Shown here piece by piece: positions 31,070-39,530 of a stretch of DNA of 64,000 nucleotides. Numbering within the stretch: the first letter of the stretch is position 1; each line of letters opens with the position of its first letter. The stretch comes from an uncultured Collinsella sp. (lineage in GTDB: Bacteria > Actinomycetota > Coriobacteriia > Coriobacteriales > Coriobacteriaceae). Where the stretch lies: positions 44,559 through 108,558 of the forward strand of contig CABUSV010000007.1 of NCBI GenBank assembly GCA_902494345.1, given 5' to 3'. A program made the translations under genes and the position numbers. The notes under the pieces are model-generated. The model saw nothing but the letters and a program-made list of their open reading frames with translations, was not told the origin of the DNA and did not search any database.

Positions 31070-32449
31070 ATGGATACTCAGACCCCAACATATTCCGATG
31101 ACGAGCTGACCGCAGCGCTTGCCGAGCACCTGGCGTCGCTCGATCGCGACGACAGCTATCGTGTGGAGCGTGTACTTAAGCACTCGTTCGTTGAAACAAC
31201 CGAGCTCGTGTACTTTGAAGGAACCGGCGGTGGTTCGCTCGGCCCCTTTGTCCGCAAACGCATTGATGCTTCGGCTCAAATCGGCGGGGCATACGAGCGT
31301 CTGTTTGCCGCTCAGCGGGCAGGCAGGCGTTTTGAGCACCTGCCCAGAATCGTCGATTGTCGTCGTGTGGGCGACGAGCTCAACGTGGTTATGGAATACA
31401 TCGAAGGGGAGACGCTCGGGGCGCTGGTGTACCGTCTGGGAGCCATCCCCGATTATGCGCGTGAATTGTATCCTGCCCTATGCGATGCCGTGGGCGAGCT
31501 CCACGCCGGTTTTGCAATAGCGGGGGAGACGTCGGCTCCGGTAATCCATCGCGACCTCAAGCTGTCGAATATCATCGTGACAGGTGCCAACTATACGCCT
31601 GATGACGGCCTGACGTTTTCATCGCTGGTGATTATCGACTTGGGGATCGCGCGCGTATGGCGCGATGGCGCCGATGCCGATACCGTCAAGTTTGGGACAC
31701 GGCCCTATGCGCCGCCCGAGCAGTATGGGTTTGGGCAGACGAGTGTGCGCAGCGACGTCTACGCACTTGGCGCCCTGTTGTTCTTCTGCTTGACGGGAGT
31801 CGACCCTAAACCAGGGCTCGACATGCGCGAGCAATGCGAGGCGCGCGGCATTCCCACTCCACTTGCCGATGCCGTCTGCATGTCGATGGCGCTCGACCCG
31901 GCCAAGCGTTTTGCGAGTGCGGAAGCATTGGGACGGGCGACGCGCGCGGCATACGATCTGAGTCGCCCCGTGCGGCCTTCTGCGCCTGCGCCTGTCCGTA
32001 CTCCGGCCTCTGAGACGGTGTTGACGCCCCAAGGGCTCCAGAACCCCGCAGGGCTTCCTGGCCCTGCCGCCTCCTCTGCATGCGGTCTGCTCTCTCGCGT
32101 TCCGGAGTCTCTGGGGCGCATTTGGAATATGCTCGTCTGCTTCTCGCTGCTTGTGTTCTTTGCCGGTAGTCACTTTGCCGTCTTTCATCCCACCGGAGCA
32201 AACCAAAGCTACCCGACGTGGCTTCTCATAATCGAGTATTTTTTCTTTGTCGATGGCCTTATGGTGCTTATGCATTTTGCGCTGCTCGATAAGCGCCGTC
32301 TTCGTCGGCGATTCGCATTGCTCGACAGCTATCGCGGCAAGAAGCTCGCGAAACTCTGGCTCAAGGCATTGGGTGTGCTGCTCCTATGCATGATCGTCAT
32401 AGTCGCGGTTGCCAATGCGACCGGCGTCGTCGATACCTCCGCTACCTAA
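31070..32449 (+). CDS. Membrane-anchored serine/threonine protein kinase
   Basis: 459 residues. The kinase domain (about 30-300) has a lysine in FVRKRID, the HRDLKLSN catalytic loop at about 160-167, IIDLGIAR replacing DFG, and GTRPYAPPEQYGFGQTSVRSDVYALG in the activation segment. A Pro/Ala linker is followed by two or three membrane helices (LVCFSLLVFFAGSHFAVF, LLIIEYFFFVDGLMVLM, ALGVLLLCMIVIVAVANA). No PASTA domain is present, so it does not look like the cell-wall sensing PknB type. ATG 31070 follows ATGGAGGCT. Confidence 0.85.
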   Translation: MDTQTPTYSDDELTAALAEHLASLDRDDSYRVERVLKHSFVETTELVYFEGTGGGSLGPFVRKRIDASAQIGGAYERLFAAQRAGRRFEHLPRIVDCRRVGDELNVVMEYIEGETLGALVYRLGAIPDYARELYPALCDAVGELHAGFAIAGETSAPVIHRDLKLSNIIVTGANYTPDDGLTFSSLVIIDLGIARVWRDGADADTVKFGTRPYAPPEQYGFGQTSVRSDVYALGALLFFCLTGVDPKPGLDMREQCEARGIPTPLADAVCMSMALDPAKRFASAEALGRATRAAYDLSRPVRPSAPAPVRTPASETVLTPQGLQNPAGLPGPAASSACGLLSRVPESLGRIWNMLVCFSLLVFFAGSHFAVFHPTGANQSYPTWLLIIEYFFFVDGLMVLMHFALLDKRRLRRRFALLDSYRGKKLAKLWLKALGVLLLCMIVIVAVANATGVVDTSAT

Positions 32450-32453
32450 AAGA

Positions 32454-32476
32454 AAAGGGCCCCATTGGGGCCCTTT
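32454..32476. terminator. Bidirectional terminator between convergent kinase and secreted protein genes
   Basis: AAAGGGCCCC-ATT-GGGGCCCTTT, perfect, with A-rich left and T-containing right flanks, five bases after the kinase stop. Confidence 0.8.
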
Positions 32477-32486
32477 GCAGTTGCAC

Positions 32487-33620
32487 TTAGATGCGGTTCA
32501 TCTGAGCGGCGACTTTGTTGTACCAGTCCTGCCACGTGGGCGGGCAGTACTTTTTGGCCGCTGCCGGGGTAAGGGTGGAGCCGTAGTTGGCGCCCAGATA
32601 GGCAACGTGAGCGGAGATGCCCTCGCTCCAGCTGCCAAAGCTGCGCCAACCGCCGCCACGGGCGCTCCAGCCCCAGGCGTTGTAAGAATTGGCGCAATAA
32701 GCACCCTTGGTGCTCTCGATGCAGGCGATGGCGGGGGACCAGCGAGGGTCGACGCCGGTGTTCCAGGCGGCAACGGCAAAGTTATAGCCCTGGCCTGCCA
32801 TGGGGGAGCCGGCAAGGTAGTTGTCGATGCGGCTCGTCCACTCATTAATGAACGAGTCGTAATCGGAGTTGCCGCTGTTCGAGTTGTTCGGCGTGGTGTC
32901 GATGGTGGTGTTGGCGTTGTTGGCCTGGCTGCTGGAATTGCTGCCGCTTACGCCCTCGCCCGAGAGCTTCTCGGCGGCAGCGGCCTTATCGGCCTCAAGC
33001 TTGGCAAGCTCGGCGGCATTTTCCTGCTCGGCTTTTGCCTGTGCCTCGCTGCGGAGCTGCTGGGCCTGCGCCAGCGCATCCTCGGCGTTTTTCTGCTCAG
33101 CCTCAAGCTGAGACTTGGCCTGCTGGAGCTCAGCCTTGTTCTGCTCGAGTTCGGTTTGCATGTTATTGAGCTCTTCGATCTCGTCGACGCTCGAGCTCGT
33201 GATCTGGTTGGTGTATTTGCAGGTCGTGATGAACTCACCCAGGCTCTGCGCGTTGACCAGGAAGCTCACGATGGGATTGGTGCCCTTCTGATACTTGTAC
33301 AGATCGCGCATGGCGGAGCTTGCCTTGGCCTGCTGCTCGGGAAGCTTAGCCTCGATTTCCTCGATGCTTGCCTCATTGGAGTCAATCTGCTTTTGCAGGT
33401 CATCGAGTTTGGTGCGGGCATCGTTGTAGGCGCTCGTGGCGGCTTCGATCTTCTGCTGGGCTGCGGAAAGCTGGTCCTGCGTTGCCTGCGAGGCGGCATA
33501 CGCCGCAACGGGGGAGAGCATCGGCGTGGCCGTCAGCGCAACGGCGAGCGCGGCGCTCGTGATGATACGAGCCGGCTTCGACGCAATGAGCGCTGCGGTG
33601 CGATGATTCGAATGCTGCAT
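32487..33620 (-). CDS. Secreted coiled-coil protein with lysozyme/glucosaminidase-like C-terminal domain
   Basis: 377 residues. A signal peptide (IITSAALAVALTATPMLSPVAAYAA) is followed by a PcsB-like coiled coil (about 45-230) with the LYKYQKGTNPIVSFLVNAQSLGEFI element, a Ser/Asn-rich linker and a C-terminal domain of about 130 residues: WTSRIDNYLAGSPMAGQGYNFAVAAWNTGVDPRWSPAIACIESTKG, then NAWGWSARGGGWRSFGSWSEGI. The IESTKG and NAWGW motifs are those of lysozyme-like or glucosaminidase folds with a Glu catalyst. It probably acts in wall turnover at division. ATG 33620 follows GCAGAGGGACTGG. Confidence 0.8.
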   Translation of the reverse strand: MQHSNHRTAALIASKPARIITSAALAVALTATPMLSPVAAYAASQATQDQLSAAQQKIEAATSAYNDARTKLDDLQKQIDSNEASIEEIEAKLPEQQAKASSAMRDLYKYQKGTNPIVSFLVNAQSLGEFITTCKYTNQITSSSVDEIEELNNMQTELEQNKAELQQAKSQLEAEQKNAEDALAQAQQLRSEAQAKAEQENAAELAKLEADKAAAAEKLSGEGVSGSNSSSQANNANTTIDTTPNNSNSGNSDYDSFINEWTSRIDNYLAGSPMAGQGYNFAVAAWNTGVDPRWSPAIACIESTKGAYCANSYNAWGWSARGGGWRSFGSWSEGISAHVAYLGANYGSTLTPAAAKKYCPPTWQDWYNKVAAQMNRI

Positions 33621-33681
33621 CCAGTCCCTCTGCAATCAATCGTAGGTTATGGTTCGAACGGTATTCTACTACTGCTTTCGA

Positions 33682-33790
33682 CCTCAACTTGAACCTTAAA
33701 GGTTCCAAAGGGTCAAGTTGAACTTGAGGCTTTGGCTTTGACCTGCAGTTATGATGAATTGTTGAGAAACCATAGAGTTCAACTTTAACG
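33682..33790. promoter_or_regulatory. Cluster of dyads upstream of the secreted wall protein
   Basis: GAACCTT-A-AAGGTTC is a perfect 15-bp palindrome at 33691-33705, flanked by CCTCAACTTGAACC (33682) and GGTCAAGTTGAACTTGAGG (33711-33729), which are imperfect inverses. GTTCAACTT recurs near 33778. They may be operator sites for the minus-strand gene starting at 33620. Confidence 0.4.
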
Positions 33791-33853
33791 TTACAGGGGT
33801 CTGTTTGAGAGGAGTTTTGGGCTATAAAGCTATCTCAACGTGGGGTTTTACAG

Positions 33854-34486
33854 CTACAGCGCGCCCTCCTGACGAGCCTGCTCAATCTCTTCGAGCGCCT
33901 CGGCAGGGGTGAACGAACAGGTGCCGTCGCCGAGTTTGACTACCTGGATATCGTCGCCGATATGGACCTCTCCGCTCTTTAGTACCACGCCAAAAATGCC
34001 CTCGTGCGGAAAGATGCAGTCGCCAGCGAGATAGTAGATAGCACAGCGTGTGTGGCAGACCTTGCCGATTTGGCTGATTTCGACAAGCACCTCGCTGCCA
34101 AGCTTGAGCTGCGTGCCCAAGGGGAGCGAGAGCAGGTTGATGCCCTGGGTGGTGAAGTTCTCTCCAAAGTCGCCCTCGCGCACATCGAGTCCGCGAGCCT
34201 GCGCCGTCTGGATGGACTCTGCGGCCAAAAAGGAAACCTGACGGTGCCAATGCCCGGCGTGTGCGTCGGAGGCGAGGCCAAATTGCTCTATAACGGTGTC
34301 GTGTCCATCGGCGACGGGCGACTTGCGTGTGCCCTTGTGCGCCGACGTGTTGATCGAGACGATGCGGGCGGGCCTGTCGTAGGCATCGTTTGCCGTGCGC
34401 AGGGGAACGGCCGTTTGTGCCCGTTCTGCCAGCTCGCGCTTCGCAGCATTGAGGATGGGATTATCGGTCGGATGGTCTTGGGGCAC
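33854..34486 (-). CDS. MOSC-domain protein
   Basis: 210 residues. The MOSC fold is recognised from SINTSAHKGTRK, the glycine-rich QFGLASDAHAG, REGDFGENFTTQGINLL and the reactive region ISQIGKVCHTRCAI with the conserved Cys. MOSC proteins transfer sulfur or reduce substrates using the molybdenum cofactor. The C-terminal part (GIFGVVLKSGEVHIGDDIQV) is the usual beta-barrel. Start is GTG at 34486. No cofactor genes are nearby. Confidence 0.8.
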   Translation of the reverse strand: MPQDHPTDNPILNAAKRELAERAQTAVPLRTANDAYDRPARIVSINTSAHKGTRKSPVADGHDTVIEQFGLASDAHAGHWHRQVSFLAAESIQTAQARGLDVREGDFGENFTTQGINLLSLPLGTQLKLGSEVLVEISQIGKVCHTRCAIYYLAGDCIFPHEGIFGVVLKSGEVHIGDDIQVVKLGDGTCSFTPAEALEEIEQARQEGAL

Positions 34487-34720
34487 GTGTGCGCCTTTCG
34501 CTCGAGGATGTCAATACGCTGAATCCTACAACAATGGTAGGTTCATTGCCTATTGTCATACAACAGTGAGCGTCGTCTTCGTGCTGGCCTTCGTGCTGGA
34601 CGATTACGTCGATTGCCATAGATACGGTGGAGCTTTGGGCGCCGGCGGCTTGGCACGCTAGAATAAACCAGTTGCGCAAAGACCGCCCATTGTGTGGGCA
34701 GTTCATGATAGGAAGTTTCC

Positions 34721-35977
34721 ATGGCATTGCAATTTACAGAGCGCGAGTTCATTCCCGTGCTGCTCGGTGGCGACATCAACGCCTATTCGGTGGCGCGCGC
34801 CTTCTACGAGGAGTACCAGGTCAAGAGTCTGGTCTTTGGCAAGTATCAGACGGGTCCCGCGTACCGCAGCCAGATTATCGACTACACGCCCAACGTGGAT
34901 ATCGACACCATGCCCGTGATGCTCAAAACCGTCAACGGCATTGCCCAAGCGCATGCCGACAAGACGATTGTCCTTGTGGGCTGTGGCGACAACTATGTTG
35001 CCCTCGTGGCTCAGGCCAAGGATGCTCATGAGCTGGCGGACAACATTGTCGCTCCCTACGCGCCCTACAGCATGCTCGAGCAGTGCCAGAAGAAGGAGAT
35101 CTTCTACGAGCTGTGCGAGAAGCATGGCGTGCCCTATCCGCACACGTTTACCTTTACCAAAGCGATGCTCAATGCCCAGGGTGAGGCGCCTGCCGAAGTG
35201 CTCGACCAGATCGATTTTCCTTACCCGATGATTCTGAAGCCTTCTGACGGCATCATGTGGTGGCAGCACGAGTTCGAGGGCCAGAAGAAGGCCTATGAGA
35301 TTGCCGACCGCGCCGAGCTGGAACAGGTCATTCGCGATTCATATGCCAGCGGCTACACCGACGATCTGATCTTGCAGGATCGCGTGCCCGGCAACGACGA
35401 GTACATGCGCGTGCTCACCAGCTATTCCGACCGCAACGGCAAGGTGCGCATGATGTGCCTGGGTCACGTGCTGCTCGAGGAGCATCAGCCCCACGGTGTC
35501 GGCAACCATGCCTGCATCATTACCGAGCCCAATGACGAGCTCATGGGCGGCGTGCGCAAGCTGCTCGAGGACCTGAACTTTGTGGGCTATTCCAACTTTG
35601 ACGTTAAGTACGACGAGCGCGACGGCTCGTTTAAGTTCTTCGATTTCAACACGCGCCAAGGCCGCAGCAACTACTACGTCACTAACAGTGGCTTTAACGT
35701 TGCCAAGTATGTGGTGGACGAGTATGTGTTCAACCGTCCATTTGAGCCGGAGTTTGTGACGGCGCAGGACGAGGCCCTGTGGATGGTCGTTCCCATGGGC
35801 GTCGTCGACAAGTACGTCAAGGATCCCGAGCTGCGCGCTAAGGTGCATCGCCTGGACAAGGAAGGCAAGGGCGCCGACCCTTCGTTTATGAAGGGCGACT
35901 TTGTCTTTAACCGCTGGCTGCGCATGTGGCACACCAAGCTGCGCCACTTTAAGCTGTTCAAGACGTATTACAAGTAG
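34721..35977 (+). CDS. ATP-grasp ligase of the D-aspartate ligase (Asl) type
   Basis: 418 residues. The start EREFIPVLLGGDINAYSVARAFYEEYQVKS is like that of Enterococcus D-aspartate ligase (Asl), followed by an ATP-grasp domain: FPYPMILKPSDG, ILQDRVPGNDEYMRV, LLEEHQPHGVGNHA and the metal-binding FKFFDFNTRQGRSNYYV. Asl ligates D-Asp to the lysine side chain of the peptidoglycan precursor. The next gene is an aspartate racemase that would supply D-Asp, which supports the call strongly. TAGGAAGTTTCC precedes the ATG. Confidence 0.8.
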   Translation: MALQFTEREFIPVLLGGDINAYSVARAFYEEYQVKSLVFGKYQTGPAYRSQIIDYTPNVDIDTMPVMLKTVNGIAQAHADKTIVLVGCGDNYVALVAQAKDAHELADNIVAPYAPYSMLEQCQKKEIFYELCEKHGVPYPHTFTFTKAMLNAQGEAPAEVLDQIDFPYPMILKPSDGIMWWQHEFEGQKKAYEIADRAELEQVIRDSYASGYTDDLILQDRVPGNDEYMRVLTSYSDRNGKVRMMCLGHVLLEEHQPHGVGNHACIITEPNDELMGGVRKLLEDLNFVGYSNFDVKYDERDGSFKFFDFNTRQGRSNYYVTNSGFNVAKYVVDEYVFNRPFEPEFVTAQDEALWMVVPMGVVDKYVKDPELRAKVHRLDKEGKGADPSFMKGDFVFNRWLRMWHTKLRHFKLFKTYYK

Positions 35978-36061
35978 ATGAGCGCGGCGCCCGTCCGGTT
36001 TGCATCGGGCGGGCGCGGGTATGATACGCGCAATTGCGCAAGCGTCACCAAGGAGGCGGCG

Positions 36062-36808
36062 ATGGAAAAGCTGGGAGTTATCGGCGGTATGGGCGCCGAG
36101 GCCACGTCGTATTACTACGACCAGGTGGTGCGTCATACGGCTGCTGCCTGCGATCAGGAACATATCGACATGGTGGTGCTCTCCAAGTCGACCATGCCCG
36201 ACCGCACGCTGGCCATTAAGACCGGCGAGCATGCCAAGCTGCTGGCGACCATGAAAGAGTGTGCCCAGGCACTCGAGTCGCTGGGCTGTGCGCACATTGC
36301 CATTCCCTGCAACACGTCACACTACTTCTACGACCAGATCCAGTCGTTTACGAAGGTGCCGATTATCCACATGCCGCGTGAGTCGGTGCGCTATGCTCTG
36401 GCCGGTGCGGTGATGGGGGAGTGCGAGTTCGACCCCAACCTGAGTATGCCGGCCGAGCCGGTGCACAAGATTGGCATCATGGGCACCGACGGAACCGTGG
36501 GCGCGGGCGTCTACGGCCGCGAATGTAAGGCTGCGGGTGTTGAGGTCGTCTATCCCAGCGAGAAACGTCAGAACGATGTGATGTCGCTTATCTACGATGA
36601 TGTGAAGGCCGGACGTGAGCCCGATATGGATAAGTTCGACCGCGTGATGTGGGAGTTCGCCCGTAGCGGCTGCGACCGCGTCATTCTGGCCTGCACCGAG
36701 CTCTCGGTGCTGCAAAAGTACCGAGAGATGCCCGAGATCACCCTCGACGCCATGGATGTCCTGGTGCGCGAATCCATCATCCGCAGCGGCGCCCCCTACC
36801 GCCTCTAG
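36062..36808 (+). CDS. Aspartate/glutamate racemase family, candidate aspartate racemase
   Basis: 248 residues. GVIGGMGAEATSYYYDQVV at the N-terminus and both catalytic cysteines (IAIPCNTSHYFYD near 83; VILACTELSVL near 207) are present, as in cofactor-free aspartate racemases. It lies 85 bases after the D-Asp ligase-like gene and probably makes its D-Asp. ATG 36062 follows AAGGAGGCG. Confidence 0.85.
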   Translation: MEKLGVIGGMGAEATSYYYDQVVRHTAAACDQEHIDMVVLSKSTMPDRTLAIKTGEHAKLLATMKECAQALESLGCAHIAIPCNTSHYFYDQIQSFTKVPIIHMPRESVRYALAGAVMGECEFDPNLSMPAEPVHKIGIMGTDGTVGAGVYGRECKAAGVEVVYPSEKRQNDVMSLIYDDVKAGREPDMDKFDRVMWEFARSGCDRVILACTELSVLQKYREMPEITLDAMDVLVRESIIRSGAPYRL

Positions 36809-36826
36809 TTTCCGGCCTGCCAAAAA

Positions 36827-36848
36827 GGGACAGGTTAATTTTGGTAGG
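36827..36848 (+). repeat. Dispersed motif GGGACAGGTTAATTTTGG
   Basis: The core GGGACAGGTTA is shared with the inverted repeats that flank the DUF2974 gene at 19861 and 21080. It is in the convergent gap after the racemase gene. It may be a relic of a REP-like family. Confidence 0.5.
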
Positions 36849-36867
36849 TTTTATCTGGTGAAACAGT

Positions 36868-36905
36868 AAAGGCCTCGGCTCGTTTGGTGCGAGCCGAGGC
36901 CTTTT
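36868..36905. terminator. Bidirectional terminator between racemase and ecfT
   Basis: AAAGGCCTCGGCTCG (36868-36882) pairs perfectly with 36890-36904, with TTTT following on the plus strand and TTTACTG on the minus strand. Confidence 0.85.
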
Positions 36906-36933
36906 GCGTTGGGCGGTTGCTGTCGGTGGTGAA

Positions 36934-37680
36934 CTAGAACAGGAAGCCGATGGCGATGAGGACGATGCTGACGATGAGCACGGCGATGTCCAGGCCCTTG
37001 ATGGGGTAGCGCTTGTACGAGCTGGCGCGCGTACGCAGATAGAAGCCGCGCTGTTCTGCCGCCAAGGCTGTGGCATCGGTCTTGCCCACGCTCGAGATGA
37101 GCAGTGGCACGCACAGTGGCAGCATGAGCTTAAGCTTCTTGATGGGGTTCTTGGTGTCGTACTCGACGCCGCGTGCTGTCTGCGCCTCCATGATGGCGTT
37201 CATCTCCTGACCAAATACCGGCACAAAGCGCAGCGCCGTGGTAAAGGTGAAGGCATAGCGATACGGCACGTGCAGCACCTCGACGCAGGCGTTGGCAAGG
37301 TCGTTGAGCTTGGTCACCATGAGCATGAGGATGAGCGGTAACGCCACACCCAGCAGGCGCAGGCAGGCCTTCGATCCTGTGACGAGGCCCGTGTCGGTGA
37401 TAAAACCCCACACCACGTTGCCATCGCGCATAAAGGCCAGCTGGAGCACCAGCATGATAAGCGCGAGTGGAATCAGCAACTTGAGCAGCGAGAACAGACG
37501 GTCGACGACGCCGGCATAGGCACCCAGCGCAAGAGTGAGTGCCAAAAAGCCCAGCAGCGCCACGTAGGTGTCGGACAAGAAGATGCCGACGATGATGGCG
37601 GCGGCGAGGCCCAGTTTGACGACGGGGTTCAGGCGATGCAGCAGCGTATCGCCCGGCGTATAGTCGATGACGTTAACCAC
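36934..37680 (-). CDS. ECF transporter transmembrane component T
   Basis: 248 residues, CbiQ/EcfT family. N-terminal TPGDTLLHRLNPVVKLG and five to six membrane segments are present; the two coupling Ala-Arg-Gly motifs are readable as QTARGVEYD and a later EQRGFYLRT. It couples the ATPases to the substrate-binding S protein. Start GTG 37680 has AAGGAGAT in front and overlaps the end of the ATPase gene by eight bases. Confidence 0.85.
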   Translation of the reverse strand: MVNVIDYTPGDTLLHRLNPVVKLGLAAAIIVGIFLSDTYVALLGFLALTLALGAYAGVVDRLFSLLKLLIPLALIMLVLQLAFMRDGNVVWGFITDTGLVTGSKACLRLLGVALPLILMLMVTKLNDLANACVEVLHVPYRYAFTFTTALRFVPVFGQEMNAIMEAQTARGVEYDTKNPIKKLKLMLPLCVPLLISSVGKTDATALAAEQRGFYLRTRASSYKRYPIKGLDIAVLIVSIVLIAIGFLF

Positions 37681-39424
37681 GGTGGACCATCTCCTTGGTA
37701 ATTCGAACGACATCGGTGACCTCGCTCACCTGCGCAAAAGCGGGCGAGACGGAAGATGCCAGACGGCGCGAGAGTTCAATAACCTGGGGAGGCTCCACGT
37801 AGGCACGCCGCATGAGATCGATGTTCGAGAATAGCTCGTGCGTGCGGCCGCGGTCGAGGATGCGACCGTCGGCCATTACCACAATGCGCTCGGCAAAATC
37901 CGAAACGACTTCCATATCGTGGCAGACCATGATAACGGCGCAACCACGCTCGGCCATGGTGCGCACCGTTTCCATGACGGTCATGCACTCGCGGTAATCA
38001 AGGCCGCTCGTGGGCTCGTCGAGCACGACGATCTTGGGCTCAACCACTACGACGGAGGCAAGCGCCACCATTTGTCGCTGACCGCGCGAGAGCGAGAAGG
38101 GCGCCTCGTCGGCCGGCAAGCCAAAGCGGTCGATGACGAGCTGGGCGCGACGCAGCGCTTCGGCACGGTCGATGCCGGCAAGCTCCAGGCCAAAGGCGAC
38201 CTCGTCGAGCACGGTGTCCTTGCAGATCTGACGGTCAGGGTTTTGGAAGAGGGTTGCGACCTCGCGGGCAATGCGGCTCGTGGGAGCGGCTGCGGTATCC
38301 AGTCCCGTGACGCGTACGCTGCCCGAGGCGGGCTTGAGCAGGCCCGTGAGCAGCTTGGTGAGCGTGGTCTTGCCGGCACCGTTCTGGCCGACGATGCCCA
38401 CGAGCTCGCCAGGATAGAGCGTCAGGCTAAGGTCGTGTACGGCGGCGCCGCCATTGGGATAGGCAAACTCAACATGGTCGAAGGTGAGTGCGGGTTCGGC
38501 GTCCTTGGCATGAGGGCGCAACGACGGTGCATGCGGGGAACCGGCGGGCGCCTGGGCTTCGATGGCCACGTGTGTGGGGTCGACGATGCCCGAAATCAGG
38601 CGCTCGGCCTCATCGACATCCAAGCAGGGGGTACCGCTTACCAGGCCATCGGCCTCGAGGCTATTGAAGATACGCGTGACGCGAGGGCAGTCGACGCCGA
38701 TGGCACGGAGCTCGTTGGTATGCGCGAAGACCTCGTGGGGCTCGCCCTGCAGCGCGATTTCGCCATGGTTGAGCACGAGCACGCGGTTGCAGTACTCCGA
38801 GAGCAGGGCGACCTTTTGCTCAACGACGACGATGGTGATTCCAAGTGCGCGGTTTGCCTCACGCAGTGTCTCGAAGACCAACGTGGAGCTGGCGGGGTCG
38901 AGTGCCGCGGTGGGCTCGTCGAGAACCAAGACGCGCGGACGCATGGCGAGGATGGCGGCGATGGCTACCTTTTGCTTCTGTCCGCCCGAGAGGGTGGCGA
39001 TCTCGCGGTCGCGCAGGTCGCTGATGCCGACGGTCTCGAGCGTTTCGCTCACGCGCTGCTCGATCTGGTCGTGGGGAACGCCAAAGTTCTCGAGGCCAAA
39101 GAGCATCTCGTCCTCGACGACCGAGGCGACCATCTGCGTGTCGATATCCTGCAGCACGCTGCCGACGATTTGCGACACGTCGGTCAGCGAGACCTCGCAG
39201 GTGTCGTGGCCGTCAACCATGACGGACCCAAAGTACGTGCCGGTGTAGTGGTGGGGCGCGGCACCCGACAGACAGGCGGCAAGCGTGGACTTGCCGGCGC
39301 CCGAGGGCCCGATGATGCCGATGAAATCTCCCTTGTTCACGCTGAGCGAGATGTGGCTGAGCGCCTGCTCGGTCTGCGTGCCATAGGAGAACGAGACATC
39401 GTCGACGTTGATGATCGTTTCCAT
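37673..39424 (-). CDS. ECF transporter fused double ATPase (EcfA-EcfA)
   Basis: 583 residues with two complete ABC domains in one chain. First: IGPSGAGKST, LSGGQKQKVAIA, VLVLDEPTAALDP. Second from about residue 315: VGQNGAGKTT, the Q-loop FQNPDRQI, LSRGQRQMVALA, IVVLDEPTSGLD. The second signature has R for G (LSRGQ). It is placed between the S and T genes, so it probably serves this one transporter rather than a shared module. Confidence 0.9.
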   Translation of the reverse strand: METIINVDDVSFSYGTQTEQALSHISLSVNKGDFIGIIGPSGAGKSTLAACLSGAAPHHYTGTYFGSVMVDGHDTCEVSLTDVSQIVGSVLQDIDTQMVASVVEDEMLFGLENFGVPHDQIEQRVSETLETVGISDLRDREIATLSGGQKQKVAIAAILAMRPRVLVLDEPTAALDPASSTLVFETLREANRALGITIVVVEQKVALLSEYCNRVLVLNHGEIALQGEPHEVFAHTNELRAIGVDCPRVTRIFNSLEADGLVSGTPCLDVDEAERLISGIVDPTHVAIEAQAPAGSPHAPSLRPHAKDAEPALTFDHVEFAYPNGGAAVHDLSLTLYPGELVGIVGQNGAGKTTLTKLLTGLLKPASGSVRVTGLDTAAAPTSRIAREVATLFQNPDRQICKDTVLDEVAFGLELAGIDRAEALRRAQLVIDRFGLPADEAPFSLSRGQRQMVALASVVVVEPKIVVLDEPTSGLDYRECMTVMETVRTMAERGCAVIMVCHDMEVVSDFAERIVVMADGRILDRGRTHELFSNIDLMRRAYVEPPQVIELSRRLASSVSPAFAQVSEVTDVVRITKEMVHRG

Positions 39425-39442
39425 GGATACCTTTCATAGTCA

Positions 39443-39486
39443 TTGGGGACGTTCTTAAATGACCAGTCGTTTAAGAACGTCCCCAA
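39443..39486. repeat. Perfect 17-bp inverted repeat inside the ECF operon
   Basis: TTGGGGACGTTCTTAAA (39443-39459) and its exact reverse complement (39470-39486) are separated by TGACCAGTCG, between the S gene and the ATPase gene. A related TTTGGGACAGTC follows. It may be a dispersed repeat or an intra-operon hairpin that sets the S to A ratio. Confidence 0.65.
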
Positions 39487-39530
39487 AAGCTAGTCGTTTG
39501 GGACAGTCTTTACCGATGGGGCACTGTGGG

